Below the pieces are notes generated by a model. The model saw only the letters and a program-made list of their open reading frames with translations, was not told where the DNA came from and did not search any database. This document shows positions 1 to 11,245 of a DNA stretch of 64,000 nucleotides, one piece after another. The translations under genes and the position numbers were made by a program. Every line of letters begins with the position of its first letter. Positions within the stretch are counted from its first letter, which is position 1. This DNA is from Buxus sempervirens (taxonomy: Eukaryota > Streptophyta > Magnoliopsida > Buxales > Buxaceae), in the NCBI GenBank assembly GCA_947561395.2, contig OX387185.1:37924213-37988212 (forward strand), given 5' to 3'.

Positions 1-27
1 TTCACTGTGCAATTTGGGGTGTCTACA
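1..27 (-). mobile_element. Terminal 27 bp of a TGTAGACACC-family LTR
   Basis: The window opens on the last bases of an LTR whose minus strand begins TGTAGACACCCCAAATTGCA. The same terminus closes the LTRs at 2693 and 44252 and opens the one at 58410. At base 28 the sequence jumps into the middle of another LTR of the same family in the opposite orientation, so this copy appears to have inserted into that one. The rest of it lies outside the window. Confidence 0.6.
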
Positions 28-270
28 GACGAGACAGCACTTGTACCTTGTCTTAGAACACTCATAACTTCATCATCCAGATGAATTTTTGAGTGATTCT
101 AAAGACATGTGATAGGTAGGATAGTCTAGTTTTAGTCTATAAAATTTCAGCAATTTCTATGAAGTGGATTTTTTATACTACTTGATCAAAGTCGATAGGT
201 CAGTTCAGGCCAGATTGCTGATCTGTCACTTTGACTGAGCACCATTTGCTTGTTTTAAGTCCGATTTAAG
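28..270 (+). mobile_element. Left part of an older TGTAGACACC-family LTR, split by insertions
   Basis: This stretch aligns by eye with the interior of the plus-strand copy at about 59690-59935: both contain the phrases CATAACTT, CATCC(A/G)GATGAATT and GATAGGTCAGTTCAGG in the same order. It breaks off at 270 where a younger solo LTR begins, and resumes at 2694/2699 with the expected next bases. It is plus-sense, opposite to the copy inserted into it. Confidence 0.65.
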
Positions 271-2104
271 TGTGAGACATGGAAAATCACCTAGATGATC
301 TCCGTATCGTCACACAGGGATAGACAAAAATTTAAGAGTCGCCACCATTCAAGTTAAGGTGTGAATGGACACCAAAGGGATCATATAATGCCAAATAGAG
401 CAAAAGGTAGCTCTAATACAAGGAAAAAACCCAGAGATCAGGTAAGGGGAAATAAGTTATGAGCAGGGGAAGGTGTTAGGCACCCCCACTCATCCGTACA
501 AGACAGTTGCCAAGTACTTGTTCATGCTAAAATATTGTTTGCTAACAAAATAAACAAAGAAGTGCTTGAAAGTAAGCACCATGTGTGTGATTCATCCATA
601 TGAATAACCCAATAGATTTTGACTCTCTTTATGGACATATCACTTCTAGAATTTCATGAGTGAATAAAAATGGGAGTAAAGCTTGAAGGAAACCGAGCCA
701 AGGCAAATCTGGAAAAATCAAATTATAAAAACTTGAAAACTCGGATTGATCATAAATCAATTGATTTAAATTCAAACAAAATGAAACCAAGGCCATTTGA
801 AAGTTAGCATGAAGTAGAATATTCAGTAAAAAAAATCAGCTCATTCCGATTTAAAACAAGAGAGAAATACTTTATTGAAATCTGCTGTTATAACTCAGAA
901 AAAGCGGCGAGTAAGCATTTTTGAAACTCTATTCGTGGAGTTTGGCTCCATATAAATCCCTAAAAACTTGCATGGATGAAGTATGTTGTGCCATCTTTCA
1001 AACAAAATAGGCCTTGTACCAAACTCCACCCATTTGTGACTTGTGTGACCTCTTGAACATGCCTTGAGGATCACAGATTGATTCAGAACTCTGTTACAGA
1101 GCAACTCTGAGTCAATCAAGCACACAAGTCACAAAACAAAACAAAATCTCATGAAACCTATTGGAACTGAAAATAGACTTTTCAAGGAAAACACAGAGAT
1201 ATAAATCACTTAAAACGGATTAAAAATGAGCAAATGGTGCTCAATTAAAATGGCAAGTTTAGCAATCTGGACTGAACTGACTTGCCGACTTTGGACAGCT
1301 GGTATCAAAAATTGGCTCCATAAAAATTGATGAAAATTTCCAAATATAAACTAGACAGTCTCATCTATCACATGTCTTTGGAATCACTCAAAAATTCATC
1401 CGGAGGACAAAGTTATGAGCATTTTAAGACAGACTACAGATCCTGTCCTGTTTTTGAAAACCTTGAATAAAAAGGGAATACCAGTGCATGTGTGCAAGTG
1501 AATTCGACCAAAACAACTTGAAAATCAGGAAAACAAACTCATGAAGTCCTAAAAATTTGTTCTAGGCCTGGGATCTCAGATTTTCCATATTGAGCATGGA
1601 GAATCCAAGATCTAGCCCATTTGATGAAAATAGTGAATAGTGTGTGAAGAAGTGCTGAAAATCATATTTTTACGAGAAAACAAAGATCAAATGCTATAGA
1701 GAGCATTGATCATGATGTTTTCTCCATGTTCAAAACACAACTAATTCAAAGAAGCAATCATAGGTGTAAAATAACCAATATATGCTCTTCATCATATGTA
1801 GGTTCTAGTCCTAGAGGATCTATTCCACCATCCGTTTCCCCAAGCTCTCTCTTCACGTTTTATGGCTAGAGAATGTGCTTTAAGTACTTTGGATGTGGTT
1901 TGGGTTTGCAAACAACCACCAAGGCTTTACACTACATAAAGGTAGAAGATGAGAGTGGAAATGTAAAGAGGAAACTGGAAACTGAACTGGAGCTTTACCT
2001 TGAGTAGCTTGAACACTTGAGGTAGCAATCCGGCAGATTTTTCCTTCTTCTTGCAGAGCTTCAGAGCTTCAAGTTATCAACTCTTTGCAAGAGGAGGACC
2101 CCTC

Positions 2105-2112
2105 TATTTATA
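2105..2112 (-). promoter_or_regulatory. TATA box of the solo LTR
   Basis: The minus strand reads CCTATAAATAGAGGGG here. The same motif in the same context occurs in the related LTRs at 43671-43664 (minus) and 58820-58827 (plus), which supports it as the LTR promoter and fixes the sense strand of each copy. Confidence 0.7.
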
Positions 2113-2313
2113 GGCAAAGCCAAGGGCATAAAAGTCCCAAAGGTATGCTTAAAAACACTTCTAAATTATTCCAATTCCCATTAAAGGCTTGAATTGGAGT
2201 AATTTCGTAAGTTTCGGAGGGTAAAACAGGGAGTTCAAGTCCCTAAGAGAGAGGTAATATGCGTAAATAGGGCTCAGAAATCGAGTCTTTTCGCAAATGC
2301 ACGAAACAAGCAA

Positions 2314-2581
2314 AACCGTATACACAGTGCAGTTTAAGCCAAACCGTCACTCTATATGCGGTTTCAATGCAAACTCACCTCAACCGCACATACAGAGTAG
2401 TTCAGATTCAGTTACGCTCTTAATGATTGTTGTCGACATGGCCTAACGGCCTAAGCTTCTAGAAGCCATGTGATAGCTCACGCAAGAAGCATGAACCTCA
2501 ACCGTGCTGTATGCACGGTCGCAACCGTATACATAGGGCGGTTGAGACCAAATTCTCAAAAACCGTATATACAATGCAGTT
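2314..2581 (-). repeat. Six AACCG...CGGTT quasi-palindromic modules in LTR U3
   Basis: About 21-nt units of the form AACCG(T/C)...(G)CGGTT start near 2314, 2342, 2382, 2500, 2523 and 2561. The unit at 2523-2543 has AACCG paired with CGGTT. The unit at 2500-2520 carries ACCGTGC with GCACGGT. They lie upstream of the TATA box on the sense strand, so they act as DNA (U3), if at all. The copy at 42306-44252 has six units in the same places. Confidence 0.7.
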
Positions 2582-2693
2582 AGCACATTTTTGAGTATTT
2601 TTGAGTTTTTGACACATGTATTAACTCAAATAAAACATTTAAAATTCCTTTTGATTGTTCTCTCATACTGAAGTGCAATTTGGGGTGTATACA

Positions 2694-3659
2694 TTAAGTG
2701 ATTTTGATTTCTGTGTTTTCCTTTGTGAGTGCACTTTCAAATCCAATTGGTTTCAAGACTTTTTTATTTCATTTGTGTTTTGTGTGTTTGGTTGACTCTA
2801 AACAGCTCAATAGCAGAATTCTGGGTTAATCTGTAATCGTCTAGGCATGTTTGAGAGGTCATTCAAGTCACATTCAAATGGAGTTCTATGTGGGGCCTAT
2901 TTCATGTGAAAGATGGCACCTCATACTTCATTCATGCAAATTTTCAAGGATTTATATGGAGCCAATCTCCACAAATAGGTTTTCAAAGTTGCCCACTTGT
3001 CACTTTTATCAACTTATAACAGCAAATTTCCAATAAGCATATCTCTTATGTTTTTAGTCGGATTTAATTGAAAATTTACCTGAGTCTTCTATTTATCATA
3101 ACCTTTCAAATGGCTTTGGTTTGATTCAACTTGAACTTGATTTGAATTTTTTATGGCCGAATGAGATTTTCAAGCTCCAATGGCTCCATCTTCTACTGAA
3201 TTTTCCGGATTTGTTTTAACTTGCTTGTATTCAAGTTTTACTTGGATTTTCATTAATTAGGAATGTCTTAGAAGTGATGAATCCATAGAGAGTGCCCAGA
3301 ATTTATTGGGCTACTCATATGGAGGAATCATACATATGTTTGATCCTTTTTCAAGCCCTTTTAATTGTTTTAATTAGCAAACATTTATTTGAACATGAAC
3401 AATATTTGGCAACCACCTTGTGTGGATGAATAGGGGTGCCTAACACCTTCCCTTATTCATAATCTAATCCCCTTACCCATCTCTGGTTTCTTTTTATTTT
3501 TTTATTGTATTGTTATTTTACTTTAATTTTTGCCTTTGTATTGTATTTTTATTGTTTTGGTGCCCATTCACACCTAAAAAGAATGGTGGCAACTCCTCCC
3601 TTTTTATTGAGCTCATGTGATGATAGGAAGTCATTAGGTTGATTTTTCCATGTCTCACA
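2694..3659 (+). mobile_element. Right part of the older TGTAGACACC-family LTR
   Basis: This continues the LTR interrupted at 270. The order of phrases matches the copy at 59930-60689 (for example GGGGTGCCTAACACCTTCCC), and here the true 3' end is kept: TTCCATGTCTCACA ends at 3659. The following bases show no primer-binding site immediately after the LTR, so either this is the 3' or a solo LTR, or the internal part was replaced. It has no coding sequence. Confidence 0.65.
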
Positions 3660-3699
3660 AATATAAGGAAATAAAGTTGCGCTCTAACCAATAACTTAA

Positions 3700-3762
3700 G
3701 TTATTGGTCTAGTGGTAAGCGCTTGATCCTAACAATTGGTATCGGAGCCAGGTTTCGATCCT
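3700..3762 (+). other. tRNA-like / SINE-like segment with A-box and B-box words
   Basis: TTGGTCTAGTGGTAAGC resembles a Pol III A box. GGTTTCGATCC, about 45 bp downstream, resembles a B box, as in tRNA-derived SINE heads. A GGTATCGGAGCC word lies between them. No cloverleaf acceptor stem is evident and no 3' tail is obvious, so it is unlikely to be a working tRNA gene. Alternatively it is a retroelement primer-site region that resembles tRNA by chance. Confidence 0.35.
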
Positions 3763-4743
3763 GGGACCTATGAGTTATGGGCCCACCATGCTTTCGCTGC
3801 GCATGAAAAAAGTTGATCGTGACAGTTGGTATTAGAGCACAGAGGTGTTCAATGAGAAGCAGTAATGCTATCGGTATCAGAGAGAGGTGCTGCTCATGGC
3901 GTGCTACATTGCAAGGAAGTAACAAGGCATTGCTAACATAGTGGTGTACTCGGTTACAGTGTGGTGACTAGGTTGGGCTTTGTGATGATACACACTGGCT
4001 TGGTTATGATATGCAGCGGCTGTTGCTTGGTATCAGAGATTGCTTGTCTTTGCCAAGGGTTGGCATTGTGAGTATGGTTCCATGGTGTGGTTTCGAGTAA
4101 TGGGAGGGCTACTGGCCATGATATGTTGGCTTCTATCGGCGGGGCAAGGTTGAGATAACCAAACCTAGGATCGAGATGTTGCTACCTACAATATGGGAAG
4201 GATCTTTGATGCAGTTTGAGATTGTGCAGCTCTAGTTTGAGCATGGGTAACAATGCTACTGGAGAAGGGTTCTCTAGTGCATGGAACTTGTGTTGGCATA
4301 GCGTTGCCTATTGTGGGAAAAGCAGAAAGAGTAAAACAAGATACTTAATGCTAAAGTTTGGATGGCTCAAGTGAAGAGCTATGTATGGGCATGCTAGTAG
4401 AGAAAGCTAGATGGTGGGTGACCATGTTGCTCCAACGGATCGGACAACCATGCCACAAGTGGTGAACAAAGTTTCAAGATTACAAGTACAAATAATGCAA
4501 ATGCACAATGGTGCAAATAGACAAGTCCTAGGTGAAATGAGGGACATATGGGATACAATGGAAAATCATCTAGTGGGATGAATACAATATAGATGAAACA
4601 CAATGTGTGCATGGCGGTGCAACGGTGGGAGTGCAATGGTGCTTCCAATGGCTTGTCAGCAGGTGAGATGACAATCTAACAAGTGACAAAATGGCAGACC
4701 TTCGACGGAGTGAAGGCCTAGACAAAAGATACAGAATGTGGGT

Positions 4744-5050
4744 GTTGGCTCGGGGTGAAGACAGTATGTCGAGGTACTGGAGCAGCACAAGAAGACTACT
4801 ATGAGAGTGCTATACTAAGTGGGTAACAAGTGGGAATGCTTGCTCAGGGTGAAGGCAAAAGCGCTGAGGTACTAGTGGGGCATAAATATAAGTGAATGCG
4901 TGAAGGATTGGTGGCTTGCTCAAGACAAAAGCTGTGGCTGGGTTGCTTGAGGAGCACATTGAAATATTGATGCGTGTTGGCTTTGAGCTATAACAGAAAG
5001 TGTCTGCTCGGGGTGAAGGCAAGTGTTGTTGAGGTACTGGAGGGGCACCA
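4744..5050 (+). repeat. Three diverged direct repeats
   Basis: The phrase GCTC(G/A)GGGTGAAG(G/A)C followed by a GAGGTACT(G/A) word occurs near 4747, 4844 and 5006, with uneven spacing of roughly 98 and 162 bp. This suggests an old tandem duplication inside the non-coding region. Confidence 0.5.
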
Positions 5051-5226
5051 CAATATAAAGGAAACTTATTGTGAACTAAGTGGGGGAGACCACTTAAACA
5101 TCAGAAGAGGCAGAAACGAATGCAGTGTACTGTGATGCTGTGACATGCTGGCAGGTGCGACAAGGTTGCACAACAACAGTGGGTTGTTTGGTTCGAGGTA
5201 CTAGTTTTGCATTGGGGGTCGGCAGG

Positions 5227-7409
5227 TCTAACGCCCCGGATCCGGATTACGTGAAATAACCGTAATTCGTACCCGAAGGTTAACGATAATCCACAGGATC
5301 TAATCAGAGTATAAGAAACATGAAATTTAACTAATAATAAAATCCAAATCACATGATATCAAAGGTTCAATAATCCCAATCACCATCCAATAGTTGACTA
5401 AAATAATCCATGAAGTACAACTCACAATGAGATAAAAATATCTAAAACACTAAAATAAAATTCTACTCCATGTAGAAATCCTCCTCACAATATTTCGGAT
5501 AATCCACCGGAATATCAAACCCCACTGCATCATCCTCTCCGAGATCTGAAAACAAAACAAAGTAGTGAGATACGACTATCTCAGCAAGTAGTAATGCATG
5601 CACAAGTATAGTTATAACATTTCTAAAACATGCACAGGTTATAAACAGTAAGTGTACGTTTAACCTTGGTTAATCCATCTAATCTCGGAAAACATCGTTA
5701 TTCAAATTCGGAAAAACTTATATATATGTTGGGACTCATGAAGTTTGTCTATTTTGTGTGGCTAAGCACTAGTGTTCCATACAATCCAGTCGAAATACTG
5801 CAACAGCTCAAATAACCAATTCATCGCCCTTATGGCGGAAATACTCATGTGACCTCACCCTCATGGTGGAAAGGGAGTTGCTGCAGCACTTCCCTCATGG
5901 AAGACCTCTCCATAATGGAGGAAATGCATAAAGGAAACCTAGACTTAATCCAAACAAAACATACAAAATTCACTACAACTCGATTGTGGATCCACACTAA
6001 GTCTCACCTTTATTACTTAAAACAAATTTCTCAAATTATTTACTAATTCATCATAAAGTCATGCTCAAAGAAAATAAGATCATGTATATTGGTTTGAACC
6101 AAATTCAATTGCAAAGAGTCACTATAGCCATTCCACAATAAAATTTACAGCAACTTGCGTTTACATAAAAGTACTCACAATTTGATCATTACAACAACAA
6201 TTGTTACTACAAAAAGTCCATAATCACATACAATTCAAATCCTAATAGGAATCCAAAAATTTATCAAGGTGAGATTAAATCAGTTCAACAGTTTTTTTTT
6301 TCAAATGACCATCCCTCTAATGTTCAAGAATTTAGATATTCTAATACTTTACCAAAATTGACTCTCATACCAATGGTTTATAAATCCTAATTACCAACAT
6401 AATCTCCATAGATATCTAACAGCTCTTGAGTCCCCAATTACCTTGACTAACTCAGGTAAAGAAGTAAAATATACTTGGCACAAGATAAACTCAAAGAAAC
6501 CACATACTGCAGAAAATTTAAAACATGACTCAAAACTTATATCTCCCAATGATTCTCCTAACCGAATATATCAGATGTCCAACATATATTTTTCTCACTC
6601 TACAAAACTTATAACTTGCTGCAATTACAAAAACTCTAGGACTGAATTAAAGTCCTACTAAAACACTTCTACCATGATAAGAAATATCATAATAACACCA
6701 TTTTATCATTTCAGATTTACTCTAATTAGACTAAAACTACATCATGGTTTAGTCATCCATTTCAGGTACAGAAAAACAGCAATTCATCTATCTCTTTAAA
6801 TGACCACAACTCAAACAAAAAAATATGATTTTAGTATGTGCCCTTAGCATTCACTACCCTTACACAAAGGAGTTCTAATTTGCTGATTTATTCTCTAATT
6901 CAATTCCAAATTACTTCACCAGAAATATTCCCATGCTTATTGGCATGCTAAACAAACTTTGATCAATCCTTTTAAACATGTTTTAGGTACTAAGAATATT
7001 CCCAAGATAAAAAAAATGGAAATAGTTACACTCTGTTTATCAATTTGTATTTGGCATTAACCTTCCTCATTTGGTGCTAACCTGGTGAGGTTGGAATCAG
7101 CTCTTTGCACTTAGTGCTGGGCAAATTCCAAGTCTGGTGCTAACCCCTTTGAGGTTGGCGCCAGGTTCTTTTCAACTCACTAAAGTTTCAGATTTGCTAC
7201 ACAGCCTAATCTATCATTCTGGATCAACAACAAACCTCAAGAAGAACTCTAATACAACACCCTAAATACTTAACAACTCAGTAACCTCTTTCGGACTTAA
7301 GTAACCAAATCATCCTCCATAAAAATATCAGGTATTCAGCATGTAAACAAAACTTGCAACTTACTTCTAACACGGTTCTACAGTTTATAGGATCTGGAAA
7401 TATACCAAA
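5227..7409 (-). mobile_element. Long LTR (Gypsy-like), outer part, interrupted by a CACTA element
   Basis: Bases 5227-5240 (TCTAACGCCCCGGA) match the terminus at 51003 (TATAACGCCCCGGA), the complement of a chromovirus-type LTR end (...GGGGCGTTA). Downstream landmarks also match that LTR: the phrase GAGATACGA(A/C)TATC near 5560 and the AACC...GGTT words near 7080-7160. The LTR resumes at 11259 after the inserted transposon and ends near 12176, giving about 3.1 kb of LTR. The 5227 end has TC where TG is expected, and I found no target duplication, so it is old or truncated. Confidence 0.6.
5825..5920. repeat. Array of four covarying mini-hairpins
   Basis: Four perfect short hairpins follow each other: CGCC-CTTAT-GGCG (5825-5837), CACC-CTCAT-GGTG (5856-5868), CTTCC-CTCAT-GGAAG (5889-5903) and CTCC-ATAAT-GGAG (5908-5920). 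Loop and spacing are similar, while each stem is a different sequence with its complement preserved. The array lies about 600-700 bp from the 3' end of the LTR on its sense strand. Confidence 0.75.
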
Positions 7410-7435
7410 CACTACAAAAAATTAGATTTTTTGCG

Positions 7436-7760
7436 GGGTTCATAAGAATGCCGCAAAATCTAAAATGAATGTCGCTATAACTATTCGCGATGAACATTAC
7501 GGTGAACTTACTTTTATCGCTAAAGGCCGTGTCGCAAATAATTTACCGACGTTCTTTGAGTTCGTCGCCAAAGCTAAACATTTGCGACATTCTATGAGTG
7601 TCGCTATGTTTGCCACTGTAAATGTAGTACAACGACACCCATATGAATGCCGCTATTTATTTTTTTTAGCGACACACATATGAACGCCGCAATTTGCTTA
7701 ATTTAGTGACACACTTGTGAATGCCGCGATAAGTGTTATTTAACGACGAACAAATGTATG
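7436..7760. repeat. CACTA subterminal repeats with inverted GCGAC/GCCGC words
   Basis: Repeated units of the form GCGACA(C/T)(A/C)CATATGAA(C/T)GCCGC occur about every 40 bp. Examples include GCGACA...TGTCGC at about 7584-7604 and a TTTGCGG...CCGCAAA pair near 7430-7457. In CACTA transposons such subterminal repeats bind transposase. Confidence 0.65.
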
Positions 7761-7954
7761 ACATTATAGATTTAAATTCTCTTTTTTTTATAAAAAAGTT
7801 CATTTTGTAGCTTCCTTTGAACCTATGTAAGAATTAATTAACCAATAAATCCAATAGAATTCCAACGTACTGTAACCAAATAATACATTCAACAAATTAA
7901 AATAAAATAATACATTCAACAAATTAATACATTCCAACGTACTGCAATAATGTA

Positions 7955-8088
7955 ACTTTGCATCCTCGTTAAGGATCTCCACAATAGGTATGTAAGCTCT
8001 TCCAATCAGCATTGCACCAATTGTATTATCATCTTTGAGAGTTAATATAACATTAGAAGCCATGTGGGCACAGTAAATGTGATAATCC
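7955..8088 (-). pseudogene. Captured phospholipase D fragment (C2 domain)
   Basis: The minus strand encodes a stretch reading [19 protein letters not shown] followed by a [11 protein letters not shown] motif. This is the N-terminal C2-domain region of plant phospholipase D, most like the delta/beta types, where YCAH...LIGRAYVP is characteristic. Only about 45 residues are kept. The fragment is joined directly, in the same orientation, to the end of the receptor-kinase exons at about 8088, and then runs into non-coding sequence near 7955. The family call is from memory of the motif; the subtype is uncertain. Confidence 0.65.
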
Positions 8089-9161
8089 TCTAGCTGAGCC
8101 TAAAGCAATCCGAAGTCTTCTCTTCCAATCCAGATAAATGCCTGATCTCCCTACAATTGATAATTGCCAATGAATTTTAGAGTACCATAAGGGTTTGGCC
8201 TGCACCAAGTTGAAAGGGAAAAAGGTAGAGGCTCTGTTTCAAATGAAAGTGGAGAACTTACCAGATAAGCTCTTCTTGAGTGTCCCATTAGGAATAAATT
8301 CATAAACCAGCATCTGTTCTCCTTGCTCAAAACAGAACCCGACGAGGCCAACAAGGTTTTTGTGATGAACACGTGAAAGAAACTCAATTTCGATCTTAAA
8401 CTCAAGCCCACCCTACATGGATCCTTGCTGTGCTCTTTTGATTGCCACCACTTGTCCACTAGTGATCATTCCCCTATAAACCTAAATATAATGAATTCAA
8501 AACAAATGCCCTCAGTACTAGAATCATTACTGCTGGAAGGTAAGTTATGAAAAATAAAATTGAAGAGTTCCTTAGGCCAGCTATGTCACCTTTCCGTAGC
8601 CCCCAGATCCAATTTCATTGCTTCCTGAGAAATTATTTGTGCACCTTTTGAGTCCATCATAAGAGAACCATCTGGCTTGTTTTAACTGTGGTGCTCCCCC
8701 ACTATCTTTACCACTTGCAGCCCAAGATGCTGAAAGACACAGAACATCTGTAGTAAGATAATAATTTCCACAAATTTCAGGCATTTAGATAATATAGTTT
8801 TATGCTGCAGACATTACCAAATGGTTTACTTAACCCGATGGCATTTTCTGCACGCTTCTTTTGCTGAATGGCATAGATGCCCAAAGCCACGAGTGCCAGG
8901 ACCAGAACAGAGCAGCCGACTGCTATCCCTATAATTGCACCTCTGCTCATTGAACTTCCTTTGCTTGTCCCTAAAATATTTTTTAAGTCAACACATAATT
9001 CTGAGTATTGTTTCAAATGACATAATAAATAACCAAAGTTATGAATGATGTACCTGAGAAAACATAAGGAGCTGCATTAAACAAGTAGGGTCCAAACCCA
9101 GGAGGTAGCTTGTAAATCTGATTAATGAGGGAAAACCCAATCCACTAGTATTCATTACAAC
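8088..9161 (-). pseudogene. Captured LRR receptor-like kinase fragment (HPCA1-like)
   Basis: Five exons with recognisable splice sites read in order on the minus strand: 9161-9054 (juxta-LRR, PPGFGPY), 8970-8818 (transmembrane helix around GIAVGCSVLVLALVALGIYA), 8729-8590 (FSYDGLKRCTNNF and glycine-rich loop GSGGYGK), 8481-8262 (VYRG, VAIKRA with the catalytic-site lysine, VYEFIPNGT) and 8150-8088 ([17 protein letters not shown]). This is the At5g49760/HPCA1 type of LRR-VIII kinase. The LRR ectodomain and most of the kinase are absent. A TAG at 8415-8413 interrupts the fourth exon and the donor after 8590 has a poor context (GTGACA), so it is a pseudogene. Introns are retained, so capture was at the DNA level. 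Confidence 0.8.
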
Positions 9162-11089
9162 CTAAAGAAAATACAAGTATTAGACTTGAAACTAATAGCA
9201 AAACCAAAGTAAATGAGATTTACTTGTATTCAAAAAGACTTAAACTAAATTACTATTTCTGTTCTATGCTTTGAATCTAGATTTACTTGAGAATTTTCCA
9301 AATTAAACAACCAAACTTACCCAAATCACCTTAACTATAATATTTCTTCTCTTTCTCTATTTTGAGTTGAAACTAATGCTAAGATGACCTGCTACAGATG
9401 CCAAACTAGCCAGGGTTCAGCATTTGGATGATATATTTACTCAGATTTAAATCCATCTCTCCCTTCATTCAATTACTTGCTAAAACAATTCAGATTAGAC
9501 GTGCTCGACAAATCTAGGTAGAACACCTAGCAATTTAATCAAACATTAGGTGTGCCATCTGTAAAACATGGTGTCTACAACTAATAAGATTATTGCCTAG
9601 AGTGCTTAGCTATTACTACCCATAAACTAATATGAAAAGCATCCAACACACATCAAAGAATAGCTCAAAATGCATTAATTTCACTCAAAAGCAAAGATGG
9701 GAATCATCCATAGCCTAGGCTATATGTTTAGCCTGACATAATCAACTTCAAATACAACTTGCCTTCACTTGAAATTTGAGCCTTAGTCATTAATCTTCAA
9801 ATTACAATCAGTTCAGAACATGAAAGAATCAAATAAAACCCCAAAAGAGAAGATAAATAGTGAAAAAGAACAAGAGAATTCCCAAATGCAAACCCCAGCT
9901 AAAACTCTCTACGACCAGCCTCCTTTCTTCCTTGTATTTCTTCCAATTCATAAGTGATTGCATCCTTTCATCCAATCAGCAATGCCCAGCTATACATTAT
10001 AGTGTGTGTGGAAATAAAAACAAAAGAATGAATTCGACTGAAATTGACCCGAAACTAAATGAATAAAACCTGTGAAACCTTATAAATTCGAGCTATTCTT
10101 TAAGATAAAAAACAGAAAACACAGACTATACATTAAATGAAAGAATCTGTCGAACTCCAAAAGTAATCAAAGAAAACTAGACAAATTCAGATACTTACCG
10201 GGTCATTGGATTTCAAAATTCACCAGAAAAAACTCATTAGAGAAAGTCGTGATTTATGTGCCCAGTGGAACTAACGCCATAAATGGAAACCCAAAGAGAT
10301 GCTCGCTTAAATTCGTGGCATGAACTGAAGAAACAATTAAGAAGCAGATCAGTATTCGAAACCTGGAACGCCTCCATAGTAGCTGATTTTGAATTTGAAT
10401 GAAAACAAGATCCTGGATCCAATATGCAAATCGCAATAAAAGCTATTAACTATGCTGAGATGCTATATACCAGAGAAATTTGATAATTCAGCTCAGAAAA
10501 GCCTAAAATGTCCGTTAAACTATTTTAAGCTCTTCATGTAAGGTTTTAGGATCAGGAAAGCTTGAAACAGGATCCTAGATTTCAATCTAAGCTCGACTCC
10601 CGACAAACACAGAGATAGCAATTTCGAAGAAATCAAAACAAAAAAGAGAAACGAATATATAGATCTAAAGCAAAAGGAGCACCATAACACCATTTATGAG
10701 TGAAAAAATCCTAAAAACATCTCCATTTATATCTTGCGTCTTGAATTTCTTACCGAGAGATTCCGATGATGAACCTGAAACTCTCAGTTGATTGATTTTC
10801 TGATGGACAAGAAGCTGAATGAAGAAGAAAGAGATCCTTGGTTCATTCGTTGATTACCGATAGAGGATAGTTGCCGAAGATGAATGTAGATCCGCCGATG
10901 GACGGAGCTTCACCTGGTAGCATGGCCGATGGCGGCTCTTGCAGAGTAGCGGGAGAGAGAGAGAGAAGTGAGGGAGGAAGAAGAATGAGACGAAAAATTA
11001 AATGCCACATAAAAAAACTAAATAAAATGGAAGCAAAATGCGCGCGGGGTTTAATTTCACATTAGAGGTTTGCCAGCGCAGAGAAAAGC
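9162..11089 (-). other. Rest of CACTA interior, possibly more captured non-coding gene sequence
   Basis: No family can be named. On the minus strand a GGTAAGT donor context at about 10200 follows a stretch (10440-10205) with an ATG-initiated short frame. A pyrimidine-rich, GC-richer stretch at about 10965-10750 ends in TCGGTAAGAA and looks like a 5' leader exon with its donor. These fit promoter and first-exon pieces of a captured gene, but it is unclear whether they come from the kinase, the lipase or a third gene. Confidence 0.35.
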
Positions 11090-11245
11090 CACGAAAAAAC
11101 CCTATTTGCGGCTAACTTAGGAGAACGTTGCAATTGGCAGTTTTTCAAGCTGTATATAGTGGCGAACAATAAAAGATGTCGTTATATATTATTTATTATG
11201 ACATTCTTTTCTGTTCGCCGCAAAATTAATGTCGCAAAAAGCTTA
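11090..11245. repeat. CACTA right subterminal repeats
   Basis: Words such as TTTGCGGC, GTGGCGAAC, TTCGCCGCAAAA and TGTCGCAAAA recur and are the complement-type counterparts of the left subterminal block. They lie directly inside the right terminus at 11258. Confidence 0.55.

Larger units (their letters stand above)
271..2693 (-). mobile_element. Solo LTR, TGTAGACACC family, 2423 bp
   Basis: The ends are TGTGAGACATGG at 271 and GGGGTGTATACA at 2693, a TG...CA pair. They are flanked by the perfect 5-bp target duplication TTAAG (266-270 and 2694-2698), with no internal region. That is the product expected from recombination between the two LTRs of a full element. The sense strand is minus: U3 with hairpin modules (2581 to 2314), TATA box at 2112-2105, then the transcribed part ending in TCTCACA. 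It contains no coding capacity. Sequence similarity to 42306-44252 runs almost end to end, except for about 480 bp (roughly 1201-1685) that the other copy lacks. Confidence 0.88.
3660..5226. other. Non-coding region, probably retroelement-derived
   Basis: No protein of recognisable family is encoded on either strand. The phrase TTGGTATCGGAGCC at about 3737 resembles an initiator-Met primer-binding site, and further partial copies (TTGGTATTAGAGCAC, TTGGTATCAGAGA) recur at about 3823 and 4029. The G-rich, plus-biased composition differs from the flanking AT-rich LTRs. It could be the leader of a large non-autonomous retroelement, but I cannot pair it with a specific LTR. Confidence 0.4.

Noticed and set aside
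3705-3760. Functional tRNA gene
   Set aside because: No acceptor stem or plausible anticodon arm; only box-like words.
8777-9016. Possibility that the receptor-kinase exons are a live host gene
   Set aside because: Ectodomain and most of the kinase absent, a TAG in the fourth exon, fusion to PLD sequence, and location between CACTA termini.
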